From PVC group bacterium (lineage in GTDB: Bacteria; Verrucomicrobiota; Kiritimatiellia; CAIKKV01; CAITUY01): DNA of 64,000 nt. Positions 8,209-17,054 of this stretch are shown here, in pieces. The notes beneath the pieces are model-generated. The model saw only the letters and a list, made by a program, of their open reading frames with translations, made no database searches and had not been told where the DNA came from. A program made the translations under genes and the position numbers. Location: positions 1 through 64,000 of the forward strand of contig CAMBRF010000002.1 of the NCBI GenBank assembly GCA_945870225.1, given 5' to 3'. The stretch's first letter is position 1, and each line of letters starts with the position of its first letter.

Positions 8209-8814
8209 TCACGCCGCGGCGTCACGCTCAAAGTGCACCACGAGTCCCCGCTGATAGAGCCCCTCGCTGAGGTGTGTCGCCCGCAGTTCGATCGAGATCA
8301 GGTAGCGCCATTTTCGGTCACGGTCCTCGGCCAGAATCTGACCCCGGACACAGGACTCATTCCACATGGAGTCCGGCACATTCGCCCACTCCAGCAGCCA
8401 GGCCAGCAGAAAGGGCAGAATATCCGCATCAAGATAATCCAGCGTCATCTCCCGGATCGACCCTTCCCCCGACGGAGGCAGCAGGCGTAGACAGACCGCC
8501 TGCGGGGGCCCGATGATTTCAAGCGTGGCCAGTGCATCACTGAAGGCGTCCTGGATGTCCTTGTTTTCCAGACGATCCATGTCTTTCTGAAGTGTGGCCT
8601 CCGGGACCAGCAACTCCGGCGTCAGGGGTCCGCCGCTCAGAGCCGACATCTCGATGATCGTATGGGGCGGACATTCGGCGGCGACCTCATCGAAGAGGCA
8701 GGACCAGAACTTGGCCGCCGTATTGACAAAAGGAAAACCGCCGATATGCAGCGTGTTCGCACCGAACGCACCCGCCTCGCCCTCCTTACGATTACTGTCG
8801 AGAATTCCGCTCAT
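8209..8814 (-). CDS. Hypothetical protein, 201 residues
   Basis: An acidic, soluble-looking protein without signal peptide or membrane helix. The N-terminal half has a Cys-containing FWSCLFDEVAAECPP segment; the C-terminal half is rich in Trp and Leu (PFLLAWLLEWANVPDSMWNE) and ends with alternating strands (WRYLISIELRA, GLVVHFERD). I recognise no family with confidence. ATG 8814 is chosen over the upstream TTG codons because AAAGGAG lies seven bases before it. It converges with the deacetylase gene (19-base gap) and follows the subtilase gene by 47 bases on the same strand, so the two may be co-transcribed. Confidence 0.7.
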   Translation of the reverse strand: MSGILDSNRKEGEAGAFGANTLHIGGFPFVNTAAKFWSCLFDEVAAECPPHTIIEMSALSGGPLTPELLVPEATLQKDMDRLENKDIQDAFSDALATLEIIGPPQAVCLRLLPPSGEGSIREMTLDYLDADILPFLLAWLLEWANVPDSMWNESCVRGQILAEDRDRKWRYLISIELRATHLSEGLYQRGLVVHFERDAAA

Positions 8815-8861
8815 CAACAAACTCCTTTACCTCATGAACAACCAATACAGTACAGGTTGTT

Positions 8862-10382
8862 CTAATGTTTTGACCCCAGAAAAACAGCCATGGCTCGTGA
8901 GTCAAGGCGACCGATTTCGGCATGGGTCCGGGCACTGGCCGAGCCCTCCCGGCTCAGGGCCCCCTTCAGGGCATCCAACGCCTGCCGGGCGGAGGCCTCC
9001 GGATGAAGGGCAAAATAGCGGGCCAGCGCGTTGGCGGTGAACGCGGTTGCCACGGAAGTCCCGGCATAGGCGCCCGGAGGCCCCTTGTATCCCACCGGAA
9101 AGGACGCAAAGGCCGGGGCCGCCAGCTCGACGAAACTCCCGTAATTTGACTGCGACCAAATGCTCCCATCCGGCGACAAGGCCGCCACAGCGACAACATT
9201 GGGGTTGGCGGCCGGATACATGGGCCGCCCGGTCGGCTCATTTCCGGCGGCCGCCACCAGCACGGCGCCCCTTTCCGCCGCATAGGCCATGGCGTCATTC
9301 AGAAATCCGCTGTCCGTTTCCGATCCCCAACTCATGCTGACGACACGGGCCCCTTGGTCCAGCGCAAACGTCAAACTCCTCATCAGGGCAAACCCTGCGG
9401 CATAACCGTTGTCGTCAAACGCCCGGATGGGAATGATCGGCACCCCGGCGGCATTCGCGGTCGCCTCACCGCCCAATGGCAAGGTCACCCCTGCCGCGAT
9501 CAACGCCATTTGCGTCCCGTGCCCCGCGCCATCCGCCAGCGGCCGGTCCGGAGCCAGCGCATCCAGTGAAGCCAGGACCCGATCCCCCAGCCCCGCATCG
9601 GCTCGCAGCCCGGTATCCAGCACGGCGACAGCCGCCGCCCCCTGCACGGGTGCCGCGCCACCATGCGACACCGCCGCTGCCGCCCCTGCCACACGCTGGG
9701 GTGTCACAGGCTGATAGACCAGATTCGGCTCCGCCTGTTCCACCAGCGGATCCGATCCCAAAGTTTTCAGCACCGCCGCAAGATCTGACCCCGGCGACAG
9801 CCGGATGCGGTAGATCCCCAATGCCGGCAGACTCTCCACCACCGTCCCGTTCAGTCGCGCCAGAAGGGCGCGAAACTCAGACAGGGAGACCTTCTTCTTC
9901 AACCGCAGCAGGACCTCATCCTTGACGCAGGCGATGACGTTGGTATGGACCGGTGCCTCCGCCCGCACCAGATTGCCATTCTTCCCCGGCAGCGGCTGGA
10001 GCGCGCGCCGGTCGCCGCGCATGTAGACGTTGATTTCCGAGATGTGCCGGAACGAACCCGCCGGCCCCTCAATCAGCGTCGAGAACAGCGCATAATCGCA
10101 CCCCGACAGAAGGTCCTCGAGCCCGTCACGAAAATCCCGATTCTCGAAATGAAGGGTCACGGATGGATTCACGCGCGGATCCACGCGGATCGTGATGCCG
10201 GACTCCTGCAGGCGGCCCAGGACATCCTGCAGCGGAACCTGGTCGGCCTTCACCGATAACCGATCGCCCCCCCAGCTCATATCCAGGGCAGCGGCGGGAC
10301 ACCGCCAGGGGGAGAAGGCGGCCAGAACCGACACGGCCAGCAGGGACAGGCTCCGCCTTGGGTTGACGATCCGGATGTTCAT
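8862..10382 (-). CDS. Secreted subtilisin-like (S8) protease with N-terminal STN-like domain
   Basis: A 506-residue exported serine protease. An N-terminal signal peptide (about 9-32) is followed by a short STN-like module (about 40-100; LSVKADQVPLQDVL pattern, as at the start of secretins and TonB receptors). A propeptide/inhibitor-like region (about 150-225; VLLRLKKKVSLSEF... IYRIRL) precedes the S8 catalytic domain. The triad is Asp256 (VLDTG), His288 (GHGT) and Ser443 (GTSVAT), with oxyanion Asn in AAAGNEP. The enzyme should be active outside the cytoplasm. The STN module is unusual for a subtilase. No strong ribosome site is seen before the ATG. Confidence 0.9.
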   Translation of the reverse strand: MNIRIVNPRRSLSLLAVSVLAAFSPWRCPAAALDMSWGGDRLSVKADQVPLQDVLGRLQESGITIRVDPRVNPSVTLHFENRDFRDGLEDLLSGCDYALFSTLIEGPAGSFRHISEINVYMRGDRRALQPLPGKNGNLVRAEAPVHTNVIACVKDEVLLRLKKKVSLSEFRALLARLNGTVVESLPALGIYRIRLSPGSDLAAVLKTLGSDPLVEQAEPNLVYQPVTPQRVAGAAAAVSHGGAAPVQGAAAVAVLDTGLRADAGLGDRVLASLDALAPDRPLADGAGHGTQMALIAAGVTLPLGGEATANAAGVPIIPIRAFDDNGYAAGFALMRSLTFALDQGARVVSMSWGSETDSGFLNDAMAYAAERGAVLVAAAGNEPTGRPMYPAANPNVVAVAALSPDGSIWSQSNYGSFVELAAPAFASFPVGYKGPPGAYAGTSVATAFTANALARYFALHPEASARQALDALKGALSREGSASARTHAEIGRLDSRAMAVFLGSKH

Positions 10383-10415
10383 GGCGGTTATTGTAATCCC
10401 AGAAAAAGAATTATG

Positions 10416-10433
10416 ACAGGATGAACAGGATGA
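10416..10433 (+). repeat. Two tandem copies of a 9-bp unit
   Basis: ACAGGATGA occurs twice in direct succession in the gap between the divergent subtilase and mnmA genes. Very short; it could be a remnant of a longer tandem family or chance. Confidence 0.45.
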
Positions 10434-10509
10434 AGATTCGGCAGATCAACAGGGTGGGCCGTCAGCTTCTCATTGCCGAGCGGCGGTTTGGGTCGGTATA
10501 CTGCCGCCC

Positions 10510-11634
10510 GTGATCAGCAACTCAAATACGACCGTGGCAGTGGGCCTGAGCGGAGGAGTGGATTCTTCCATCACCGCACACCTCCTGCAACGTGAGGGAT
10601 ACCGTGTAATCGGACTCACCATGCAGATCTGGGACGGCTCACTGGCGATCCCGGACGAGGGCCGGTCCGGCTGTTACGGCCCCGGCGAAGCACGCGATAT
10701 CGAGGCGGCCAGGAACCTGGCGCAGCGCCTCGGCATCCCACATCACGTCATCTCACTCGCCCCGGAATACAACGCCGAGGTCCTGGATTACTTCCGGCGG
10801 GAATACACGGCGGGACGTACCCCGAACCCCTGCGTCCGCTGCAATCGCAGCATGAAGTTCGGCCTGCTTCTGGAGCGGGCGCGGGCACAGGGCATCGCGT
10901 TTGACGTCTTTGCGACAGGTCACTACGCCCGCGTGGAACAGGACCGGGATTCGGGCCGCCAGGTCCTGCTTCGTGCCGTGGACCGGGCCAAGGACCAATC
11001 CTATTTCCTGTCGCGCTTGTCTCAGGATCAGCTCCAGCAAGTCCGATTTCCTCTTGGCCATCTGACCAAGCCGGAGGTCAAGGCTATCGCCCGTGATATC
11101 GGCTGGGACGACGTGGCGGATAAACAGGAAAGCCAGAACTTTATCGAGAGCAAAAGCTACGGGGTGTTGTTTGGCGAACGCGAGCAGCCGCCCGGCCCGA
11201 TTGTGGATATCCACGGCAAGGTCCTGGGGCAGCATCACGGCATCGTCCATTACACCGTAGGCCAGCGTAAAGGGCTTGGATTGGGCGGCACCAGCGACCC
11301 GCTTTACGTAGTGAGAATCGAGGCGTGTTCCAACACCGTGGTGGTGGGGCCCCAGAGTGAACTCTTCCGGAGCCGCCTGACGGCGGCCGACCTGAACTGG
11401 ATCGCCCTGCCGGCCGGCCCCGAAGCCCCCCGGCGTATCCAGGCGAAAATCCGTCAACAGCATCACGAGGCTGAAGCCACCCTAGGCCTGTTGCCGGGGC
11501 AACCCGACAAGGCCGAGGTGGTCTTTCCGGAACCGCAAATGTCCATCACACCGGGGCAGACGGTGGTGTTCTACGACGACGACCGCGTGCTCGGAAGCGG
11601 AATCATCGCAGATATGAACAGCAGTAGTCCGTGA
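10510..11634 (+). CDS. mnmA: tRNA-specific 2-thiouridylase MnmA, CxxC variant
   Basis: Puts sulfur on U34 of tRNAs for Lys, Glu and Gln. The 374-residue protein has the PP-loop SGGVDSS (about 14-20), GHY near 138, [10 protein letters not shown] and [11 protein letters not shown], all diagnostic. Oddly, the first catalytic region reads NPCVRCN (Cys108 and Cys111; many homologues have Asp in place of the first Cys). The second site, normally ESQ..CF(I), reads ESQNFIES with no cysteine. This suggests a mechanistic or metal-cluster variant rather than a dead enzyme, since all other motifs are intact. GTG start at 10510 with no obvious ribosome site. Its 3' end overlaps ppnP by 32 bases tail to tail. 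Confidence 0.95.
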   Translation: MISNSNTTVAVGLSGGVDSSITAHLLQREGYRVIGLTMQIWDGSLAIPDEGRSGCYGPGEARDIEAARNLAQRLGIPHHVISLAPEYNAEVLDYFRREYTAGRTPNPCVRCNRSMKFGLLLERARAQGIAFDVFATGHYARVEQDRDSGRQVLLRAVDRAKDQSYFLSRLSQDQLQQVRFPLGHLTKPEVKAIARDIGWDDVADKQESQNFIESKSYGVLFGEREQPPGPIVDIHGKVLGQHHGIVHYTVGQRKGLGLGGTSDPLYVVRIEACSNTVVVGPQSELFRSRLTAADLNWIALPAGPEAPRRIQAKIRQQHHEAEATLGLLPGQPDKAEVVFPEPQMSITPGQTVVFYDDDRVLGSGIIADMNSSSP

Positions 11635-11917
11635 CGGCCTTGACCTTCAGTCCGAATTTAGCCTTCGCCGGCACCTCGAACGATTCGCCGCCCCGAACCG
11701 GCTTCCACCCGCTGGCGCCCGGCAGCAGGATATCCAGTTCGCCCGAGAGAATCTCCATGATCTCCCGGTCATCCGTACCAAATTCATAGTCGCCGGGCAG
11801 CATGACGCCGAGCGTTTTTTTCGAACCATCCGCAAAAAGAACCGTGCGGCTGGTCACCCGCCCCTCGAAATACACATTGGCCTTCCTGACCACGGTCACA
11901 TTCTTAAACTCCGTCAT
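11603..11917 (-). CDS. ppnP: Pyrimidine/purine nucleoside phosphorylase PpnP (DUF1255)
   Basis: A 104-residue single-domain cupin of the YaiE/PpnP family, which phosphorolyses several nucleosides to base plus ribose 1-phosphate. The family's features are present: [12 protein letters not shown] near the N-terminus, [13 protein letters not shown](I/V)[16 protein letters not shown]...GESFEVPA and a closing YLR. I start it at ATG 11917, which has GGAGAG upstream; the in-frame TTG at 11938 would add a charged seven-residue extension. It overlaps the end of mnmA on the other strand. Confidence 0.93.
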   Translation of the reverse strand: MTEFKNVTVVRKANVYFEGRVTSRTVLFADGSKKTLGVMLPGDYEFGTDDREIMEILSGELDILLPGASGWKPVRGGESFEVPAKAKFGLKVKAVTDYCCSYLR

Positions 11918-11963
11918 AGCCCTCTCTCCCTTTTCCAAACCCTGGCTACCGCCCTTTATTCAC

Positions 11964-12013
11964 GGGAGGGCGCGCATGATGCGCGCCGCGGACGGCGACA
12001 CGCCGTCCCTCCC
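11964..12013 (-). terminator. Three-arm inverted-repeat element between NYN gene and ppnP
   Basis: An outer stem GGGAGGG (11964-11970) pairs with CCCTCCC (12007-12013) and encloses two perfect hairpins: CGCGCAT/ATGCGCG (11971-11985) and GACGGCG-ACA-CGCCGTC (11991-12007). It lies just after the stop of the NYN gene, so it could end that transcript, but no T-run follows. The cloverleaf-like form also fits a dispersed repeat element. Confidence 0.55.
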
Positions 12014-12019
12014 CTGAAG

Positions 12020-12871
12020 TCAGATCGAATGGCAGCTCTTGATAATGAAGCCGCCGGACTTCTCGTCGCGATCCATGGTCAGGATTCCCTTGGCCTCCGC
12101 CTCCTCCAGCAACTGCCCGAAAGACCGGAACCCGTAGTAGGACTCGCTGAAGCCGGGCTTCCGCCGCTTGAGGGTCTGCTTGATCATGGATCCCCAGATC
12201 GTCTCGCCTTCGCCGCGTTCTGCCACCAGCGCCTCATAGGTGGCCACGATCAGATCCCATGCTTCCTGTTTCTTGTCGCCGCCGGGTGTGCCGGCCACAG
12301 GGGCCGTCACTCCAGCCGGCTTACCCGGCTCACCCCGAACGACCTTGCGGCTGGCGGCCCGGGCCGGGGCCTGCGGTTGTGCACGGGGAGGCTGACTGCG
12401 CACGAGATCGTCGTAGTAAATAAACTCGTCGCAGTTGGCGATCAGCAGGTCTGATGAAGAATTCTTCACGCCGACCCCGATCACAATCTTATCGTTCTCA
12501 CGGAGTTTACTGACGAGCGGCGAGAAATCGGAGTCCCCGCTGATGATCACAAACGTATCGACATGCGCCTTCGTGTAGCAGAGATCCAGCGCATCCACCA
12601 CCATGCGGATATCCGCCGAATTCTTCCCCGACTGGCGCACATGCGGGATTTCGATCAACTCAAATGAAGCTTCATGCATGGTGGACTTGAAGTCCTTGTA
12701 GCGACCCCAGTCGCAGTAGGCCTTCTTGACCACAATGTTGCCCTTGAGCAGCAATCGCTCCATGACCTTCTTGATATCAAACTGGGCGTAATTGGCATCC
12801 CGCACGCCCAGGGCGACGTTCTCGAAATCGCAGAACACCGCCATGCTTTTAGTTTCGGTCTGCTGGGTCAT
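12020..12871 (-). CDS. NYN-domain nuclease with C-terminal OST-HTH/LOTUS domain
   Basis: A 283-residue protein of the LabA/DUF88-like group. The N-terminal NYN (PIN-like) domain (about 10-155) shows the acidic residues of the metal site: FCDFEN (Asp15), KNSADIRMVVDALDL and ISGDSDFSPLV. A low-complexity Pro/Ala linker (about 160-205) leads to an OST-HTH/LOTUS-type winged helix (about 208-280; GSMIKQTLKRRKPGFSESYYGFRSFGQLLE), known for RNA binding. A role in RNA cleavage or turnover is inferred from domains. The start codon is three bases from the end of the DUF4412-like gene, so the two are likely co-transcribed. Confidence 0.9.
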   Translation of the reverse strand: MTQQTETKSMAVFCDFENVALGVRDANYAQFDIKKVMERLLLKGNIVVKKAYCDWGRYKDFKSTMHEASFELIEIPHVRQSGKNSADIRMVVDALDLCYTKAHVDTFVIISGDSDFSPLVSKLRENDKIVIGVGVKNSSSDLLIANCDEFIYYDDLVRSQPPRAQPQAPARAASRKVVRGEPGKPAGVTAPVAGTPGGDKKQEAWDLIVATYEALVAERGEGETIWGSMIKQTLKRRKPGFSESYYGFRSFGQLLEEAEAKGILTMDRDEKSGGFIIKSCHSI

Positions 12872-12874
12872 AGG

Positions 12875-13720
12875 TCACTTGCCACCAAAGATTTTATCGA
12901 AAGGAATCGCCGGGGCGGCCGATTTCGAGGAACCGCCCTCCTCGCCTTCCTCAGCGGGAATCTCCATCTTCAGCTCTTCATAGTCATCCGGGATTTTGAA
13001 GGCAGAGGCGGGGACCGCCCCTTCCTTAATCGAGGTCACTTCCATCGTCGATTTCGTCACCTGGCTTTTGCCACGGCCGTCGGTACTCGTGCTCAGGGTC
13101 ACCATCTTAAGCGGCATCCCCTTGGTTTTCTCCATCTGCTGCTTGATCAGCGCATCGATCTGGGAGTTTCCCGTCTTATGCTGCTGCTTTTTCAACCAGG
13201 CGCCCATGCCGAGATCGGTTATTTTTGTGGTCGTCCAGAGATCCTCTTCGTTGGTGACCACATTGGCGCTCTTGATGAACCCCATGTTCATCTCCATTTT
13301 ATAGACGGTGCGGAAACGATAATGGCGGGTCGGATAGCCCGCGACGGGTTCGCCGGCCTCCTCCAGAAGCGCTTCGCTCTTGGGGTCCGAGAACTTCATC
13401 ATCTTCATCATCTGCCCCGCCATTTGCATCATGGCGTCCATATCCCACTTCATGTAGTTCTTGTCCTTGGTGTTGACCAGGTACAGGGTTTGGCCGCCGT
13501 CTTTCGTAACCAGATAGTTTCCGGCCATGCTCTTATCGCGCGTTTCCGTAAACTCGATCCTGGCATTGAGACCATCGGCCTGGGACGTGACAAGGGTCTT
13601 CTCGGTTTTTCCGCCCTTGACCGGCCCGCTGGTCGAAACCGCCGTATAGGTAATCCCCGCCCAGGACGATACCGCCAGCATTGAACTCACCACGCCCGCC
13701 AGATACAGTTTTATATTCAC
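12875..13720 (-). CDS. Exported DUF4412-like protein
   Basis: A 281-residue protein with a signal peptide (about 1-21, cleavage near SSWAG) and a beta-rich body. The Met-rich YMKWDMDAMMQMAGQMMKMMK stretch (about 88-108) and the pattern of short strands with TRHYRFRT are like DUF4412 domains found in exported bacterial proteins. The C-terminus is acidic and then Gly/Ser-rich. Periplasmic or surface location is predicted; function is unknown. It is the first gene of the pair with the NYN protein. Confidence 0.7.
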   Translation of the reverse strand: MNIKLYLAGVVSSMLAVSSWAGITYTAVSTSGPVKGGKTEKTLVTSQADGLNARIEFTETRDKSMAGNYLVTKDGGQTLYLVNTKDKNYMKWDMDAMMQMAGQMMKMMKFSDPKSEALLEEAGEPVAGYPTRHYRFRTVYKMEMNMGFIKSANVVTNEEDLWTTTKITDLGMGAWLKKQQHKTGNSQIDALIKQQMEKTKGMPLKMVTLSTSTDGRGKSQVTKSTMEVTSIKEGAVPASAFKIPDDYEELKMEIPAEEGEEGGSSKSAAPAIPFDKIFGGK

Positions 13721-13907
13721 AGTCTCTCCTTTTTGACGATACGTTATTGAAATCGGTTGCGAACTGTAAGTCTACACATCCCCAGGACAGCATTCAAGCG
13801 GTCGTTACGCCCAAAAATTCTCTCGCCAGGACGTTCCGGCATTCGGCGCCCCCTGCGTTCTTTTCATCCGGCCGCTGCTGACCCACCGGTCAGACCCCAA
13901 TCCTTCA

Positions 13908-14426
13908 TCATCGCCCCCGCCCTCCGGGCTTGCCGACCAGCTTGCGTTTCAGCTCCACTACCCTGACCAGCCGCAACCGGTTGTAGCGCTGGGCCAGGAT
14001 GCAGGGCAGATTGGCCACGACCCCATAGGCCACCATAATCAGGCCGACCTGCCGTGAATTCCACATGAAAAAAATCAGAGAACAGCCCATGACGATCCAG
14101 TGAACGAGTTCTCCCCGGCAGGTCTCGACAACGAAACGGCTGAAATATTCCTCCCCGCTGTCCTGCAACGACTTCTTCCGGAATCCCTGCTGAAAAAGAA
14201 CTGCCCCGTCCGGCAGGATCGCCTTCCACGTCTTGATGGCAAAGACCGTCTCGTAGAAAAGCCCGTTCCGTTCCCAGCGGCGTTCCCGGAAAATCCAGTT
14301 GGCGGGCTTAAACCGTTCCGGCGCCATCCGCATTCCCAACCAGGCCACACCCAGGTGAAAGATGAGCCACACGAAGATATTAACGACGACCGTACCCAAA
14401 GGTGTAAAGGTGAGAAGCACCGTCAA
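13908..14426 (-). CDS. crtO: Glycosyl-diaponeurosporenoate acyltransferase-like protein (CrtO type)
   Basis: A 172-residue membrane protein resembling staphylococcal CrtO, which esterifies the glucose of glycosyl-4,4'-diaponeurosporenoate with a fatty acid in the last step of staphyloxanthin synthesis. Shared features are an N-terminal membrane helix, an LGMRMAPERF-like segment, KTWKAILPDG, ETCRGELVHWI (family AELIHWI) and VANLPCILAQRYNRLRL (family ANVPIIIVQRYNRPRL). It overlaps the crtQ-like gene by four bases and ends the operon. This CrtO is unrelated to the ketolase that shares the name. Confidence 0.85.
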   Translation of the reverse strand: MTVLLTFTPLGTVVVNIFVWLIFHLGVAWLGMRMAPERFKPANWIFRERRWERNGLFYETVFAIKTWKAILPDGAVLFQQGFRKKSLQDSGEEYFSRFVVETCRGELVHWIVMGCSLIFFMWNSRQVGLIMVAYGVVANLPCILAQRYNRLRLVRVVELKRKLVGKPGGRGR

Positions 14427-15523
14427 CCCTCCTCCGCCAGATCAATCCGGCGCCCTTTCCATGACACGTTTTTCTTCATCCCGCCCCGTACCAGGGCGCG
14501 CAGGAAGACGATCAGATAGAACAGGAGCGGAACCGGAAAGCAGGGAGCAACAAACCAGCGAAAGGATCCGATCCGGGCCAGCATCCAGTGAATCTGCAAG
14601 ACATATAACCCGTAGACAGCCAGCCAGAGGACGGGATCCCCCGCGCGCACCACCGCCCCGACAAGCAATCCTACGGCCGCCAGACTCCCTGCCAACCAGG
14701 CGCTGACGGCCAACAGCAACACCCGCGGGGTCTGTGCGGCCCCCGTCGTAAAAGCCTTGGACCAGCCCGCCGCCAGTTCACCCAGACTGTGCGGGTACAT
14801 TCGCATGCTCACCGCGCCCCTGCCTCCGCAACACTGCATGGGCACACCCGCCCGGGCAAACAAGGGTGCCATGAAAAAATGCTCCAGAATCCGCCCCTTG
14901 ACGGCCTCGTGGCCGCCGATCTTAAAGTAGGCCAACCGATCCACCATCAGGAACGGCCCGAACAGGCCGCGAGGCTGAAGATGCCCCCCAAAGAGGGTGA
15001 AGGCGCCGGTCCCGGCGGTCATCAGAAGATTAAAATACGCCGACGCCTGTTCGTGGAGTTTGCTCACCGCGTGATACGGGCCTATTGACAGCACGCCCGG
15101 CCGGCGCGCATAAGTCTCCCGGATCGCGCTCAATGCCCCGGGCTCGATCCGGGTATCGGCATCGACAAACAGCAACACCGAGCCCAACGCCTCGCGCGCT
15201 CCCTGATGGCAGGCCCAGGTCTTTCCCCTCCAGCCCGCCGGAAGAGGCGGCGCCTTCACCACCCGTGCACCACCCGCTTGTGCCACCGCCGCCGTCCGAT
15301 CCTGCGAAGCATCATCCACAACAATGATTTCATCCGGCGGCGGGTTCTGGCCGGTTAGAGAGCCGAGAAGAACAGGCAGGTTATCCTCCTCGTCACGAGC
15401 CGGCACAATGACCGAGAGCGTGAAACGGGGTGACGCCGCAGGGGTTCGGCGGCATACGGGAAGTCGACCCAGGAACACAAACCCCAGCGCCCACAGCCCC
15501 GTTACCGCCAACAGGGCCGTCAT
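14423..15523 (-). CDS. crtQ: Family 2 glycosyltransferase, CrtQ-like
   Basis: A 366-residue membrane glycosyltransferase, probably adding sugar to a C30 carotenoid acid. After an N-terminal helix it has the GT-A core (about 35-220): SVIVPARDEEDN, IIVVDDASQD, the metal-binding VDADTR, and a helical membrane C-terminus with three hydrophobic segments (about 265-350). This is the CrtQ layout. I place the start at ATG 15523, overlapping the desaturase stop as ATGA; an open frame extends further upstream but only within that gene. Substrate assignment comes from the neighbouring crtO- and crtN-like genes. Confidence 0.85.
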   Translation of the reverse strand: MTALLAVTGLWALGFVFLGRLPVCRRTPAASPRFTLSVIVPARDEEDNLPVLLGSLTGQNPPPDEIIVVDDASQDRTAAVAQAGGARVVKAPPLPAGWRGKTWACHQGAREALGSVLLFVDADTRIEPGALSAIRETYARRPGVLSIGPYHAVSKLHEQASAYFNLLMTAGTGAFTLFGGHLQPRGLFGPFLMVDRLAYFKIGGHEAVKGRILEHFFMAPLFARAGVPMQCCGGRGAVSMRMYPHSLGELAAGWSKAFTTGAAQTPRVLLLAVSAWLAGSLAAVGLLVGAVVRAGDPVLWLAVYGLYVLQIHWMLARIGSFRWFVAPCFPVPLLFYLIVFLRALVRGGMKKNVSWKGRRIDLAEEG

Positions 15524-17007
15524 GCCCGGTCCCATTCCACGATCTTGCGGCACACATTCTGGCCGCACAGGACGACCATCGGCATTCCGCCACCAGGGTT
15601 AACCGAGCCCCCCACAAAAAACAGATTCGCGTAGCGCGCATCCTGCTTGGGGGCCTTGAAACCGAAATTCTTCCATTTATCCGCCACGACCCCGTAGATG
15701 GAGCCCCTGTTTGAATAATACTGCCGCTGGATGTCGAGCGGCGTCCATACATGCTCGAACACCACATGCTTACGGAGATCCGTCAGCCCCATACGTTCAA
15801 GTTTATCGATGACCCGGTCCTTGAATACCCGGTAGTCCTCCTCCGTCAAAGGATGTTCCGGATCAATGCAGGGGATGTGGGGAAGGATTTTCAAGCAGTC
15901 GCATCCCGGCGGCGCGACGGTAGGATCGGTCTTCGACGCGGCCACCAGGTAAAGGGTCGGATCATGCGACAGAACGCCTTTATGGAATACCGCATCGAAA
16001 TGCGCCTTCTGGTTGCCTGAGAAGAAGAAGTTGTGATGTGCCAGTTGCGGGTAGCTTATATCCAGGCCCAGATCGAGGATCAGCCCCGAGCAGGCCGGCG
16101 CCAAGTGGCGGAGCCGACGCCTCGCGGCGTCATCCGGCGGCAGTAATTGCCGGTGCGCCGGGATGACTTCCATGTTGGAAACCACGATGTCGGCGTCGCA
16201 TGACCTTCCATCCGCCGTGGTGACCCCCGTAACCCGGTCGCCCTGCGTGCGGATGTTGACGACTTCGCTATTCAGCCCGACCGTGATCCCGAGTTCATCC
16301 ATCAGCCGGCGCAACCCGAGGGCAATATGGTACAACCCTCCATCCACATACCAAAGATCGTAGCGGAACTGGATGGTCGGCAGACAGTTCATAAAGGCGG
16401 GCGCGTCATAGGCGGACGAGCCCACGTACTTGATGAAGTAGTCGAGCACATCACGGACATGCGGTTCGTCGATAAACCGTGCCACCCCGCCATGCATGGA
16501 GCGGAAGAGATCGAACTTTAAAAAATCCAGCAGGCCATGGAAGCGCCAGAAATCCCCCACGGTATCCAGCCCTTTCTCGAAATAGCCGGCATTGACGAGG
16601 TCGTAGAGCCGGCCGGCGTAGGCCAGAAAGTCCTGGAACCGTTGCGGATCCTGGCCGACCTTGCGCAGTTCCTCCGCCATGCGATCCTTTTCGGGCACGA
16701 GATCCAAAACGGTGCCATCCTCGAAGAAGTTGCGCCAGTGCGGACGCAGAGGACGGATGGGAATGTAGTCGGCCATCTTCCTGCCGGACCGTTGAAAGAG
16801 TCGTTCGAAGAGGTGGGGCAGCGTGAGGATGGAGGGCCCCAGATCGAACGTGTAACCCTGCTTCGAGAGTACATTCAACTTGCCGCCGATCTGAGCATTC
16901 TTTTCCAGAACCTCAACCGCATAGCCTTCCTGGGCCAGTGAAATGGCCGCCGAAAGCCCACCCAATCCAGCCCCGATCACGATCACCTTCTTTTGGGTTC
17001 CACTCAT
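15520..17007 (-). CDS. CrtN/CrtP-type carotenoid desaturase or oxidase
   Basis: A 495-residue FAD-dependent phytoene-desaturase-family enzyme. The N-terminal dinucleotide fold reads VIVIGAGLGGLSAA with a downstream EKNAQIGGK, LGPSILTLP follows, and the C-terminal FAD motif is FFVGGSVNPGGGMPMV. In C30 carotenoid pathways such enzymes either desaturate dehydrosqualene (CrtN) or oxidise its terminal methyl group (CrtP); sequence inspection does not separate these. ATG 17007 is preferred because GGAGGAG lies upstream and the FAD fold then starts near residue 8. ATG 17055, overlapping the TPR gene stop, is the alternative. No phytoene or dehydrosqualene synthase is in the window. Confidence 0.88.
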   Translation of the reverse strand: MSGTQKKVIVIGAGLGGLSAAISLAQEGYAVEVLEKNAQIGGKLNVLSKQGYTFDLGPSILTLPHLFERLFQRSGRKMADYIPIRPLRPHWRNFFEDGTVLDLVPEKDRMAEELRKVGQDPQRFQDFLAYAGRLYDLVNAGYFEKGLDTVGDFWRFHGLLDFLKFDLFRSMHGGVARFIDEPHVRDVLDYFIKYVGSSAYDAPAFMNCLPTIQFRYDLWYVDGGLYHIALGLRRLMDELGITVGLNSEVVNIRTQGDRVTGVTTADGRSCDADIVVSNMEVIPAHRQLLPPDDAARRRLRHLAPACSGLILDLGLDISYPQLAHHNFFFSGNQKAHFDAVFHKGVLSHDPTLYLVAASKTDPTVAPPGCDCLKILPHIPCIDPEHPLTEEDYRVFKDRVIDKLERMGLTDLRKHVVFEHVWTPLDIQRQYYSNRGSIYGVVADKWKNFGFKAPKQDARYANLFFVGGSVNPGGGMPMVVLCGQNVCRKIVEWDRA

Positions 17008-17054
17008 GCCTGGTGCCTTCTCCTCCCCGGGTGTTTCATAAAGCTGGCGCCCCA

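Noticed and set aside
12674-13684. 336-residue plus-strand frame opposite the NYN and DUF4412-like genes
   Set aside because: Spans two genes on the other strand and is rich in His/Leu/Gly repeats typical of a shadow frame.
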